A stretch of DNA of 64,000 nt from an uncultured Prevotellaceae bacterium (GTDB taxonomy: Bacteria; Bacteroidota; Bacteroidia; Bacteroidales; Bacteroidaceae), in NCBI GenBank assembly GCA_902774815.1, contig CACYJV010000001.1, positions 62,001-126,000 on the forward strand, given 5' to 3'. This document shows positions 54,447 through 63,603 of the stretch, piece by piece (within the stretch, counting starts at the first letter, position 1; each line of letters starts with the position of its first letter). The notes under the pieces were generated by a model. The model was given only the letters and a program-made list of their open reading frames with translations. It ran no database searches and was not told the DNA's origin. A program made the position numbers and the translations under genes.

Positions 54447-56555
54447 ATGATTGTTTGTATAGCAGAGAAACCAAGCGTTGGTCGCGACATTGCCCGCATT
54501 ATCGGTGCGACAAACGACCACAAAAACTATATGGAGGGCAACGGCTATCAGGTGACTTGGACTTTTGGTCACCTGTGTACGCTGAAGGAACCCAACGACT
54601 ATACCGACCAATGGAAACGTTGGTCGCTTGGATCATTGCCGATGATACCCTCCCGATTTGGCATTAAGCTGATTGAAGACGAAGGTATCAAACGGCAGTT
54701 TGCCGTCATTGAGAAGCTCATGCAACAGGCTGATGGCATCATAAACTGCGGAGATGCCGGCCAAGAGGGTGAACTTATCCAACGCTGGGTGATGCAAAAG
54801 GCTCAGGCAAAGTGCCCTGTGCAGCGTCTATGGATATCATCCATGACCGACGAAGCCATCCGTGAGGGTTTCGCTAAGCTGAAAGATCAGTCGGAATACC
54901 AATCGCTTTACCTGGCTGGTTTGTCCCGTGCCATCGGCGATTGGCTGCTGGGCATGAATGCAACACGCCTCTACACACTGAAATATGGGCAGAACAGACA
55001 AGTGCTCTCAATCGGTCGCGTGCAGACACCCACACTGGCACTGATCGTCAACCGCCAGAAAGAGATCGACAACTTTAAGCCTGAGCCCTACTGGGTGCTG
55101 GCAACAGTCTATCGCGACACCACGTTTACGGCGACAAAGGGTAAGTTTACGTCGAAGGAAGAAGGCGAACAGGCCTTCCAACTCATTGAGGGAAGGCCTT
55201 TTACGGTGACGAATGTAGAAAAGAAGAAAGGCACTGAGGCACCGCCACAACTATTCGACCTGACCTCATTGCAGGTGGAATGTAACCGTAAGTTTGGCTT
55301 TTCGGCCGAAACAACGCTGAATCTCATACAAAGTCTATATGAGAAGAAGGTCACAACCTACCCACGTGTCGACACGCGTTACCTCTCCGACGACATCTAT
55401 CCCAAGTGTCCACAGACCATGAACGGGCTGTTTCAGACACGCTTTGCAGGTCAAGCGCCTTACGCAGAACTGGTGCGCCCACTGGGAGGCAAGCCGTTGC
55501 GGAAGTCGAAGAAAGTGTTCGACTCGTCGAAGGTGACCGATCACCATGCCATCATCCCTACCGGCGTTGTGCCACAGGGCTTGAGCGACATGGAGCAAAA
55601 GGTGTTCAACCTCGTGGCGCTTAGGTTCATCAGTGTGTTCTATCCCGATTGCAAGTTCTCAACCACCACTGTCTTGGGCGAAGTGAGTTCGCCTGAAAAC
55701 GAGAAGATTGAGTTCAAGGCAAGCGGAAAGGAAATTCTGGAGCCTGGTTGGCGTGATGTATATAAGAAAGAGGAGAAGGACGAGAAGAAAGAATACGTGG
55801 AAGAGAACGACTCAAGCAAAGGTTCCAACTCTGCCGAAGCGTCGCCTGAGGTTTCCCTTCCTACCTTCGAGGTAGGCGAAAGCGGACCGCACAAACCTAC
55901 ACTCACCGAGAAATGGACCACACCACCACCTTATTATACCGAAGCCACACTGCTTCGCGCCATGGAAACGGCTGGTAAGTTTGTGGAGGACGAGGAGTTG
56001 CGTGCAGCATTGAAGGAGAATGGAATCGGCCGACCTTCATCACGTGCCGGTATCATTGAGACTTTGTTCAAGCGTCATTACATTCGGCGCGAGCGTAAGC
56101 GTTTGGTGGCAACGCCAACCGGCATCGAACTCATTGGCATCATTAAGGAAGAGCTGCTGAAAAGCTGTGAGTTGACAGGCATATGGGAGAAGAAACTCCG
56201 CGACATAGAGCACAAAAAGTACGACGCACAGCAATTTGTCGAGGAGCTAAAGCTTCAAATCACGCAAATCGTAAACGATGTTTTGCGCGACAATGAACCA
56301 CGGCGCATAACCATAGAAGTGCAACCTGAGAAAAAGGAGAAGGCAGCCAAGGGAACGAAAGCTCCCAGAAAGACAAAAGAAACGAAAGCGACAACGAAAA
56401 AAGAGCCTGCCATAGCGACGAACAAGCCCAAAGAGGGAGACGTCTGTCCACTCTGTGGACGTGGCACAATCATACGTGGCCGAACGGCTTTTGGCTGCTC
56501 GCGATGGAACGATGCACAGGAACCATGCACGTGGAGGCTTCCTTTTGACAATTGA
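54447..56555 (+). CDS. topB: DNA topoisomerase III (type IA)
   Basis: The 702-residue protein has an N-terminal Toprim domain (MIVCIAEKPSVGRDIA and CGDAGQEGELIQRW). The type IA core contains LSIGRVQTPTLALI and the active-site Tyr305 in TTYPRVDTRYL. The ATLLRAMETAGKFV...GIGRPSSRAGIIETL helical part follows. A Lys/Glu-rich linker (about 625-665) leads to a C-terminal zinc-ribbon-like CPLCGRG...GCSRW...C motif. A charged insertion at about 433-470 (KKEEKDEKKEYVEENDSS) is unusual within the core. It relaxes or decatenates DNA during replication and recombination. Confidence 0.96.
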   Translation: MIVCIAEKPSVGRDIARIIGATNDHKNYMEGNGYQVTWTFGHLCTLKEPNDYTDQWKRWSLGSLPMIPSRFGIKLIEDEGIKRQFAVIEKLMQQADGIINCGDAGQEGELIQRWVMQKAQAKCPVQRLWISSMTDEAIREGFAKLKDQSEYQSLYLAGLSRAIGDWLLGMNATRLYTLKYGQNRQVLSIGRVQTPTLALIVNRQKEIDNFKPEPYWVLATVYRDTTFTATKGKFTSKEEGEQAFQLIEGRPFTVTNVEKKKGTEAPPQLFDLTSLQVECNRKFGFSAETTLNLIQSLYEKKVTTYPRVDTRYLSDDIYPKCPQTMNGLFQTRFAGQAPYAELVRPLGGKPLRKSKKVFDSSKVTDHHAIIPTGVVPQGLSDMEQKVFNLVALRFISVFYPDCKFSTTTVLGEVSSPENEKIEFKASGKEILEPGWRDVYKKEEKDEKKEYVEENDSSKGSNSAEASPEVSLPTFEVGESGPHKPTLTEKWTTPPPYYTEATLLRAMETAGKFVEDEELRAALKENGIGRPSSRAGIIETLFKRHYIRRERKRLVATPTGIELIGIIKEELLKSCELTGIWEKKLRDIEHKKYDAQQFVEELKLQITQIVNDVLRDNEPRRITIEVQPEKKEKAAKGTKAPRKTKETKATTKKEPAIATNKPKEGDVCPLCGRGTIIRGRTAFGCSRWNDAQEPCTWRLPFDN

Positions 56556-56576
56556 TCACTCATAGATACGTTGACA

Positions 56577-58184
56577 ATGTACCAGCATAAGCTAACCATT
56601 TCCTGTTTCATGGCTACAGCTCCGCTCAGTTCCATGACGGCAGTTGCCCCCCTTCAACAGGGTGGTGGTGATGCTTTGCGGCCAAACATCATCCTTTTCA
56701 TGGTCGACGACATGGGTTGGCAGGACACATCCGTTCCCTTTTGGAACAAGCGAACACCGCTCAACAACACCTATGAGACACCGAACATGGAGCGATTGGC
56801 CTCCGAAGGCATGCTTTTCACGCAGGCTTATGCTTCTCCCATCAGTTCTCCAAGCCGCTGTTCGCTCATGACGGGAGCCAATGCCGCCCGCCATCGTGTG
56901 ACCAACTGGACATTGCGCCGCAACGAGTCGACCGATTTGGACGATGATGTCGTTGCCACACCCGACTGGAACGTGAACGGAATCGTGCAAACCGACCACC
57001 TTCAAACTGGCATAGCTGACAATGGCAACGCCGTTGAGCATGCCTTTGCCTGCACATCCTTTGTCGAACTTTTGCGAAAGAACGGCTATCACACCATTCA
57101 CGTAGGCAAAGCTCACTGGGGGGCAGAGGGAACGCCTGGTGAACGACCTGAACATTTTGGCTTCAACGTGAACATTGCCGGTCATGCAGCAGGCGGACCC
57201 GCCACGTATCTCAGTGAACAAAACTATGGGCACGACAGCTTGGGGCGTGCCATATCGCCTATGGCGACTCCCGATTTGGAACGTTATTGGGGCTCAGGAA
57301 CCTTCCTTACCGAGGCTCTCACACAGGAAGCCATTCGAACACTCGACCAGTGGAAAGTTCAACGCATACAGACCAACGCGCCCTTCTACCTCTACATGTC
57401 GCACTACGCAGTGCATATTCCCATTGATCGCGATATGCGCTATTACCAAAAGTACGTCGACAAGGGATTGTCTGCCAAGGAGGCTGCCTACGCATCGCTC
57501 ATTGAGGGCATGGATACCAGTCTGGGCGAGCTGTTAGACTGGCTCGATCGCAATGGCGAAGCACAAAACACCATCGTCATTTTCATGAGCGACAACGGTG
57601 GATACGCCACAGGTAGCTACTATCGCGACGAGCCTCTTTACACGCAAAACGCTCCGTTGCGGTCGGGAAAGGGCTCGCTGCTCGAAGGAGGCATCCGCGA
57701 ACCGATGATCGTCCGATGGCCTGGCAAGGTCAAACCGAACTCTCGGTGCGACAAATACCTGCTGATTGAGGACTACTACCCTACCCTTTTGGAGATGGGA
57801 GGCATCAAGAAATTCGACGTACCGCAGACCATCGACGGCCGCAGCTTTATGCCTTTGCTCGCCGAAAGCGGCGATCCGTCGCGCGGACGTTCGCTCATTT
57901 GGAACTATCCGAACGTTTGGGGCAATGAAGGGCCCGGCATCAGCTTGAACTGCGCTATCCGACGCGGAGCCTGGAAGCTGATCTATAACTACAAAACGCA
58001 CGAGAAAGAACTCTACAACATAGAAACCGACATCAGCGAAGAACACAATTTGGCAGGCCAATATCCACGATTGGTACGCAAGTTGTCGCGTGAACTAAGC
58101 CAAAAACTTCGCAAAATGAATGCACAACGTCCCTATGTGAAAGCCACAGGTCTGCCCTGTCCATGGCCAGACGAGGTGAAGTAA
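56577..58184 (+). CDS. Type I sulfatase, serine-type formylglycine motif
   Basis: The ATG at 56577 is preferred to a TTG two codons upstream, giving 535 residues. The sulfatase fold is clear: NIILFMVDDMGW with the metal-binding Asp pair (44-45), ISSPSRCSLMTG, YHTIHVGKAHWG, FIFMSDNGG-like IVIFMSDNGG and PLRSGKGSLLEGGIREP. The modified residue would be Ser90 in S-x-P-S-R, so maturation needs an anaerobic sulfatase-maturating radical SAM enzyme, not seen in the window. The N-terminus is a weak signal peptide. It could desulfate host or plant glycans; the subfamily is not clear from sequence. It follows topB by 21 nt. Confidence 0.93.
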   Translation: MYQHKLTISCFMATAPLSSMTAVAPLQQGGGDALRPNIILFMVDDMGWQDTSVPFWNKRTPLNNTYETPNMERLASEGMLFTQAYASPISSPSRCSLMTGANAARHRVTNWTLRRNESTDLDDDVVATPDWNVNGIVQTDHLQTGIADNGNAVEHAFACTSFVELLRKNGYHTIHVGKAHWGAEGTPGERPEHFGFNVNIAGHAAGGPATYLSEQNYGHDSLGRAISPMATPDLERYWGSGTFLTEALTQEAIRTLDQWKVQRIQTNAPFYLYMSHYAVHIPIDRDMRYYQKYVDKGLSAKEAAYASLIEGMDTSLGELLDWLDRNGEAQNTIVIFMSDNGGYATGSYYRDEPLYTQNAPLRSGKGSLLEGGIREPMIVRWPGKVKPNSRCDKYLLIEDYYPTLLEMGGIKKFDVPQTIDGRSFMPLLAESGDPSRGRSLIWNYPNVWGNEGPGISLNCAIRRGAWKLIYNYKTHEKELYNIETDISEEHNLAGQYPRLVRKLSRELSQKLRKMNAQRPYVKATGLPCPWPDEVK

Positions 58185-58232
58185 TCGGCAACAACCACAA
58201 TAAATTACCAATTATCTCGTTATTACAATAAG

Positions 58233-60389
58233 ATGAAAAGAAGTTCGACGATATATCTTCATATTGTCGCCGTGGTTGTTATGGCCATGGCGATGTGGTC
58301 ATGTGGCACCGATAAGCACCTGAAGAAAGGCGAAAAGTACCTTGCATTGGGTGAGTATTACGACGCTGCGACCGAGTTTAAGAAAGCCTATCAGGCAACG
58401 CCTACCAAGGAACGTGAGAAACGCGGGCAGCGGGCATTGAAAATGGCAAAGTGTTACGCAAAGATCAATCAGACACAGTCGGCACTTGGCGGCTATAGGA
58501 ATGCCATTCGCTATAAACAAGCCGAACTCGACGACCACCTAACCTATGGAAGGCTACTATTGAAGAACGGCGAATACAAGGGTGCAGCCAAGGAGCTACA
58601 GATGGTAAAGGACTCGTTGCTTGCTCTGGGCGAATGGTATCGCTCCAGCGAAGGTGCGCAAGACAAGGGGAAAAGCACCAAAGAACGTAAGCTAACCGAC
58701 CGTGCCCTTCTCACAAACAATGGCCTTAAGTCTGCTCAACAGGCTCCTGAATGGAAGCAAAAGGGCTCGCGCTACACCGTGAAGCGCATGGACATCTTCA
58801 ACTCGCGCAGGGCCGACTATTCACCGATGCTCTTTGGCGACGACTTCGACCGTCTTTACTTTACCTCAACACGTAACGATGCCAGTGGCGACGAACTCAG
58901 TGGTATCACCGGAACAAAGCCTGGCGACATCTTTTTCTCCGAGAAAGACGACAAAGGCAAGTGGAGCCGGCCCGAAGTGGTGCAAGGAGGACTCAACACA
59001 GACTATGATGAGGGTGCCTGTTCGTTCTCTTCAGATGGAAGAGAGATGTACCTTACTGTTTGTCAAAGCGACCCCAGCTACCCGCGTTATGCCCAAATCA
59101 TGAAGTCGTCGCGTTCAGATGCTTCGTGGACAAAGCCCTCGGAAGTGAAAATCTCTAACGACACGCTCTCCGGCTATGCCCATCCAGCCATCTCTCCCGA
59201 TGGTCAGTGGCTCTATTTCTGCTCTGATATGCCTGGCGGAAAGGGCGGACTTGACATCTGGCGCATCCGTTTGACTGCAGGAGGTCTGGGCGGTGTGGAG
59301 AATCTGGGCGACCCTATCAACACGCCAGGCGATGAGATGTTCCCTGCATTCCGCCCCAATGGCGACTTCTACTTCTCCAGTAACGGTCATCCGGGCATGG
59401 GTGGTCTCGACATTTTCATCGCTACCATCGACCCAAAGACCAAACACTACGTGCTGGAGCACCCTGGTTATCCGCTCAACTCACAAGCCGACGACTTTGG
59501 AATGACCTTCGAGGGTCCCTATAACCGTGGTTACTTCTGCTCAAACCGTGGCGACGGACGTGGTTGGGACCACATCTACAGTTTCGAAAATCCTGAGATA
59601 GTGCAAGCCATCAAAGGTTGGGTCTACGAAATGGATGGCTATGAATTGCCTGCAGCCGAGGTTCGAATGGTGGGCGACGACGGTACCAACGAGAAACTCA
59701 GTGTGAGGAGCGACGGTTCGTTTACCTATGTGGTCACCCCAGGAGTCAGTTATGTGATGCTGGCCACCTGTAAAGGCTACCTCAACCACAAAGAAGAACT
59801 AAAGGTGGAACAGGCCGAGGAGTCGGAAGAATACGTCCTGCAATTCCCATTGGCATCTATTACGGCACCAGTGCTGATCGACAACATCTTCTACGACTTC
59901 GATAAGGCCACGTTGCGACCAGAATCGACCGAAGCACTCGATGAGCTGGTGACGCTACTCAACGAGAATCCCAACGTAACCATCGAACTCTCGGCGCACT
60001 GTGACTACAAAGGACCTGCCGCCTACAATAAACGACTCTCGCAACGTCGTGCTGAAAGCGTCGTCAATTACTTGATTGAACACGGAATCGCCTCCGACCG
60101 ACTGACGCCGATGGGCTATGGCAAGGAGAAACCAAAGCGTGTGAACAAGAAAGTGGCTGCAAAGCACAAATTCCTGAAAGAGGGCGACGTGCTAACCGAG
60201 GAGTTTATTCAGCAGCTCAACGAGAAAGAACAAGAGGAATGCAACCAGTTGAACCGTCGAACCGAGTTCATTGTGCTGCGTACCACATACGGTATGTTCG
60301 ACGAAAAAGGCCAGTTGAAAGAACTACCCAAGCCCAAGAAGCAGGAAGAACCTATCGATGACGATGGCTTCGACTACTTTTTGGAGTGA
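58233..60389 (+). CDS. PorE-like type IX secretion lipoprotein (TPR, propeller, CRD, OmpA)
   Basis: The 718-residue protein has a lipobox (MAMWSCGTD, Cys24) and TPR-like repeats (about 30-140, KYLALGEYYDAATEFKKAY). PD40 beta-propeller blades follow (ADYSPMLFGDDFDRLYFTS, HPAISPDGQWLYFCS, FPAFRPNGDFYFSS), then a carboxypeptidase-regulatory-like domain (about 465-540). An OmpA-like peptidoglycan-binding domain (about 550-690, NIFYDFDKATLRPES and RAESVVNYLIEHGI) completes it. This order is that of PorE in Porphyromonas gingivalis, which anchors the type IX secretion machinery to peptidoglycan. It ends before a strong terminator. Related OmpA/PD40 proteins exist, so assignment to PorE is likely but not certain. 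Confidence 0.85.
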   Translation: MKRSSTIYLHIVAVVVMAMAMWSCGTDKHLKKGEKYLALGEYYDAATEFKKAYQATPTKEREKRGQRALKMAKCYAKINQTQSALGGYRNAIRYKQAELDDHLTYGRLLLKNGEYKGAAKELQMVKDSLLALGEWYRSSEGAQDKGKSTKERKLTDRALLTNNGLKSAQQAPEWKQKGSRYTVKRMDIFNSRRADYSPMLFGDDFDRLYFTSTRNDASGDELSGITGTKPGDIFFSEKDDKGKWSRPEVVQGGLNTDYDEGACSFSSDGREMYLTVCQSDPSYPRYAQIMKSSRSDASWTKPSEVKISNDTLSGYAHPAISPDGQWLYFCSDMPGGKGGLDIWRIRLTAGGLGGVENLGDPINTPGDEMFPAFRPNGDFYFSSNGHPGMGGLDIFIATIDPKTKHYVLEHPGYPLNSQADDFGMTFEGPYNRGYFCSNRGDGRGWDHIYSFENPEIVQAIKGWVYEMDGYELPAAEVRMVGDDGTNEKLSVRSDGSFTYVVTPGVSYVMLATCKGYLNHKEELKVEQAEESEEYVLQFPLASITAPVLIDNIFYDFDKATLRPESTEALDELVTLLNENPNVTIELSAHCDYKGPAAYNKRLSQRRAESVVNYLIEHGIASDRLTPMGYGKEKPKRVNKKVAAKHKFLKEGDVLTEEFIQQLNEKEQEECNQLNRRTEFIVLRTTYGMFDEKGQLKELPKPKKQEEPIDDDGFDYFLE

Positions 60390-60397
60390 CAAAACAC

Positions 60398-60433
60398 AGA
60401 TAGGGATGCGGTAGCAGCATCCCTATCTTTCTT
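60398..60433 (+). terminator. Rho-independent terminator after the PorE-like gene
   Basis: A perfect 12-bp stem (60398-60409 AGATAGGGATGC and 60417-60428) with a 7-nt loop is followed by TTCTTT. It lies between convergent genes, 9 bp past the stop codon. Confidence 0.9.
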
Positions 60434-60439
60434 TATACC

Positions 60440-60817
60440 TTATTTCCAAAAAATCTTTCTGTCAGCGACAACGTTCCATCCGATCAGCATGGCACACACA
60501 GTCACAGCGGCAAAGATCAAGAGGGGTGACGTTCCACTGAGGTCAACCGACGAAAGGAATCCGCCAATGTTGCCGAAGGCATTCATGATCAGACCCTTCA
60601 GCAGGGCAAGACCATCGACCCAGATAAGGAATACGATGCCCAAGACGGAGCAAACCGCCGTCCAGATGCGGCTGAGTCGCACCATTCGCGTAGGAAGCTG
60701 TTCCATCACACGATGCGAAAACCCATCGTCTGCCAGTTCCTGCTTGTTCTCTTCGAAGAACATTGCAACGAGTTCGTCGTCGCTAAGCATTTGTTTGTTG
60801 GTCATATTATCCATCAT
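60440..60817 (-). CDS. Small membrane protein, DUF5056-like, possible anti-sigma partner
   Basis: The 125-residue protein has a cytoplasmic start (LSDDELVAMFFEENKQELADDGFSHRVMEQLP) and two or three hydrophobic segments (about 50-68 IWTAVCSVLGIVFLIWV, and 96-116 LLIFAAVTVCAMLIGWNV). It is encoded 3 nt after an ECF sigma gene. Bacteroidota DUF5056 proteins have this form and location. A role in holding the sigma factor at the membrane is inferred from position. Confidence 0.8.
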   Translation of the reverse strand: MMDNMTNKQMLSDDELVAMFFEENKQELADDGFSHRVMEQLPTRMVRLSRIWTAVCSVLGIVFLIWVDGLALLKGLIMNAFGNIGGFLSSVDLSGTSPLLIFAAVTVCAMLIGWNVVADRKIFWK

Positions 60818-60820
60818 AAT

Positions 60821-61351
60821 TCAATAACCGTTTTTCTTCAAGTACATGGCAAGCTTCTGTTTGCCGCGCGAAAGATGGCTCTTCACGGTGCCTTGTGCCA
60901 TGTCGGTAATCTCACTGATTTTGTCTATTGGCTGTCCTTCCATGAGTTGCAGCGTGATACAGGTACGTTCAGCAGGCGAAAGGATGGACAATGCCTGTTG
61001 TAAATCCATGCGTAGCGAAGCGCTGCCACCGTTTGTCGTACGCAAAGCCACTGCCTGATCGATCTGCTCTGTCAGCTTATGCGAACGCGTATAGTCGTAA
61101 AACACGTTGTAAGCAATGCGATAGAGCCATGTAGAGAAACTCGATGCACCTCGGAACTGGCCGATATTGAGGTAGGCTTTCACAAAGGTGTCCTGCGCCA
61201 AATCGTCGCTCAACTGGCTGTCACCACCCGTTTGGTTCAGGAAAAACCTACGGATGGGCGACTGGTATTTCACAACAAGCTTGTCAAAGGCACGCTTATT
61301 GTGAAACACCGCCACTTGGGTAAGCAATGAGAGTTCAGCAGGATCGGACAT
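60821..61351 (-). CDS. ECF-type RNA polymerase sigma-70 factor
   Basis: The 176-residue protein has region 2 (AFDKLVVKYQSPIRRFFLNQ, DLAQDTFVKAYLNIGQFRG, FSTWLYRIAYNVFYDYTR) and region 4 (LSPAERTCITLQLMEGQPIDKISEITDMAQGTVKSHLSRGKQKL). It is a separate subgroup from the ECF factor at 38129-38692. It sits between the DUF6249-like gene (46 nt upstream) and the DUF5056-like gene (3 nt downstream). Confidence 0.95.
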   Translation of the reverse strand: MSDPAELSLLTQVAVFHNKRAFDKLVVKYQSPIRRFFLNQTGGDSQLSDDLAQDTFVKAYLNIGQFRGASSFSTWLYRIAYNVFYDYTRSHKLTEQIDQAVALRTTNGGSASLRMDLQQALSILSPAERTCITLQLMEGQPIDKISEITDMAQGTVKSHLSRGKQKLAMYLKKNGY

Positions 61352-61397
61352 CGAATCTATGATTTAGCAACTACATATTAAGCCGATAACAACTCAC

Positions 61398-62090
61398 TTA
61401 CATGTCTTTCTTTTTCGACGAACGTGCTATGATGAACTGCCCAATGCCGTAGCACAGCACGAGGAAGCCTAAGCCCGTCAGCATGTCAGCATCCCAGATG
61501 CCAAACATCAATACCATGCCGATGCCAATCCAGATGTTTCGGATGCCCCGACGACGCAGATATTCATCGCTCTGCGTATCGACAGGCATGAATTCCTCTG
61601 GGATAGGCTGTCCGGTCTCCATGGCTTTCTCAGCTATGGTCACCCGGTCGTTGTGCTGACGCACCAGATAGCGCAACACAAGAACTAAGATGATGAATGG
61701 AGCAAACAGGACCAGCAAGACAACCAAAAGCACAAGCAGTGCTATAAGTACGCCAAACGTGGTTCCCAAGAATCCCAAAGAGCCGCCCAACATGGTCTCC
61801 AGCCACGAGAAGGGGTCGTCATAGTCGTCGGGATTGATGCTAACGGTCTTCGTAGTGGTCACGGCCTGATCCTCGTCGAGAGCATTATCGGCGTCGGAAG
61901 CCAGACTTGTCGTGTCCGAGTAGGCCTCAATGCCCTCCGATTCATCAACTTGATCGGCCACAACCGTTGCCGAGTCCTTCACGGCAGCTGCCACTGGATG
62001 ATGGCGATGGCGTGGTTGGGCATCCACAAACACTGTGCCTAAGGTCAGCATCAGTGCAAAGATTATCAGTTTCTGTTTCATTGTTTTCAT
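61398..62090 (-). CDS. DUF6249-like membrane protein
   Basis: The start is put at ATG 62090 (MKTMKQKLIIFALML); Met4 at 62081 is equally possible, and an upstream frame to 62117 is less likely. The product has about 230 residues with a signal-type first helix (LIIFALMLTLGTVFV). An acidic extracytoplasmic stretch (about 35-95) and a long hydrophobic segment (FGVLIALLVLLVVLLVLFAPFIILVLVL) follow. A cytoplasmic stretch and two closing helices make up the rest (NIWIGIGMVLMFGIW, LGFLVLCYGIGQFII). This matches DUF6249. It leads a three-gene unit with an ECF sigma factor and a DUF5056-like protein; its function is unknown. Confidence 0.82.
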   Translation of the reverse strand: MKTMKQKLIIFALMLTLGTVFVDAQPRHRHHPVAAAVKDSATVVADQVDESEGIEAYSDTTSLASDADNALDEDQAVTTTKTVSINPDDYDDPFSWLETMLGGSLGFLGTTFGVLIALLVLLVVLLVLFAPFIILVLVLRYLVRQHNDRVTIAEKAMETGQPIPEEFMPVDTQSDEYLRRRGIRNIWIGIGMVLMFGIWDADMLTGLGFLVLCYGIGQFIIARSSKKKDM

Positions 62091-62160
62091 TTTTACTTGG
62101 TGTTTTAATGCGTTCAACTTAAACTCTTTTCAGCCTTTTGACGCATTGCTCGCTTATAAA

Positions 62161-62192
62161 GTTGCAAAGTAACGATTTTTTTTTTACCTTTG
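62161..62192 (+). promoter_or_regulatory. Promoter of the RsmF-type gene
   Basis: TACCTTTG (62185-62192) is a full -7 box. GTTG (62161-62164) lies 20 nt upstream as a 3/4 -33 box. The start at 62229 is 36 bp downstream. The site overlaps the minus-strand promoter at 62165-62196. Confidence 0.65.
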
Positions 62193-62196
62193 CAAA
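62165..62196 (-). promoter_or_regulatory. Promoter of the DUF6249-ECF-DUF5056 unit
   Basis: On the minus strand TTACTTTG (62165-62172) is a 7/8 match to the -7 box. TTTG (62193-62196) lies 20 nt upstream. It occupies almost the same 32 bp as the plus-strand promoter at 62161-62192. Confidence 0.65.
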
Positions 62197-62228
62197 CGAT
62201 AAGCCATAAAATGTGACCTTCACATTCA

Positions 62229-63548
62229 ATGTACTCCATGCAACTACCTGCCGCATTCACCGAACAAACACGCCTGTTGCTGGGCGACGAACGCTTCGAA
62301 CGCTTCTTGAAAGCATTCGATGCCGAGCCTCCCGTGAGCATCAGGCTGAACCCACTCAAAGCCATAGATTTCCATGTGGCTGATGGCGAGCAGGTAGCGT
62401 GGTGCCCTAATGGCTATTACCTGAACACAAGGCCCAATTTCACGTTCGATCCACTGCTCCATGCCGGCTGTTACTACGTGCAGGAAGCCTCATCGATGTT
62501 CCTCGACGAGGTGCTTCGGCAGTGGCTACCCGCACTGACATCCATCGGCGAGACAAAGCTTGCCGACGGCGAACCTGCTTCTGGCACAGCCTGTCGGCCA
62601 CTGATGGCACTCGACTTGTGTGCCGCACCTGGGGGCAAGTCGACCATTTTGCTCAGCCGATTGCCTGCAGGGAGCATCCTGATGAGCAACGAGCCCAACC
62701 CGAAACGTGCCGACATACTGGCTGAAAACATTGCGAAATGGGGTTCAGACGCCTGCTTTGTCACCAATAACTATCCCCAACACTACCGCAAATCGAAACT
62801 TTTGTTCGACATCATTTTGTGCGATGTACCTTGTTCGGGCGAGGGAATGTTCAGGAAAGACGCTGCCACAATCGACCAATGGAGCACGGACAACGTCGAG
62901 AAGTGCTGGCGACTGCAACGCGACATCGTCGGTGATGCATGGCAATGCCTGCAACCGGGAGGACTGATGATATACAGTACCTGCACACTGAACACAAAAG
63001 AGAACGAGGAAAACATCCGTTGGGCAATGGAAGAATTGGGAGCTGAACCCCTGAGCGTGCAGATAAAAGAAGAATGGGGCGTCACCCCGTCCCTTCTCGC
63101 TGGTTTCGATGCGCCCGTCTACCGCTTTATTCCTGGTTTAGCTAGAGGTGAAGGACTGTTTATGTGCGTGATGAGGAAGCCAGGCAGGCTCAATGCCTCA
63201 TGTATCATGCCCCATTCGCAGAAGAAACCCAACTCGCTAAAAATTCCAAGTGTACTGAAGACGGTATCTACTTCGCTGCTTCAAAAGGATGAACCTCGGG
63301 GAGGAGTTCCTGATCGTGTTTCTTCTGTCCCCCTCACCTACTCTCAGGCCATCAGCTACCTGAGACGTGAGGCCATCACATTGCCTCCTGACGCTCCGCG
63401 CGGCGTGGTTGGCGTGAGCTACGAGGGGCAACTGCTCGGCTATGTCAAGAACATAGGAAACCGAGCCAACAACCTCTATCCCAAAGAGTGGCGCATCAAG
63501 AGCACATACCTGCCAGAAATGCCCCCGAAAGTTATCATTAAGAAATGA
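62229..63548 (+). CDS. rsmF: RsmF-type 16S rRNA (m5C) methyltransferase
   Basis: The 439-residue protein is of the NOL1/NOP2/Sun family. SAM-binding MALDLCAAPGGKST (about 132-145), the first catalytic Cys in DVPCSGEGMFRKD and the second in MIYSTCTLNTKENEENI are present. The C-terminal PUA-like region (about 360-439, GVVGVSYEGQLLGYVKNIGNRANNLYP) is typical of the RsmF subgroup. It methylates a cytosine in 16S rRNA. thyA starts 55 bp after its stop. Confidence 0.92.
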   Translation: MYSMQLPAAFTEQTRLLLGDERFERFLKAFDAEPPVSIRLNPLKAIDFHVADGEQVAWCPNGYYLNTRPNFTFDPLLHAGCYYVQEASSMFLDEVLRQWLPALTSIGETKLADGEPASGTACRPLMALDLCAAPGGKSTILLSRLPAGSILMSNEPNPKRADILAENIAKWGSDACFVTNNYPQHYRKSKLLFDIILCDVPCSGEGMFRKDAATIDQWSTDNVEKCWRLQRDIVGDAWQCLQPGGLMIYSTCTLNTKENEENIRWAMEELGAEPLSVQIKEEWGVTPSLLAGFDAPVYRFIPGLARGEGLFMCVMRKPGRLNASCIMPHSQKKPNSLKIPSVLKTVSTSLLQKDEPRGGVPDRVSSVPLTYSQAISYLRREAITLPPDAPRGVVGVSYEGQLLGYVKNIGNRANNLYPKEWRIKSTYLPEMPPKVIIKK

Positions 63549-63603
63549 AGAACCTATGGGTTCGTCAACATAAAGCTACCGATTATAAAACAAATACGTC
63601 ATC

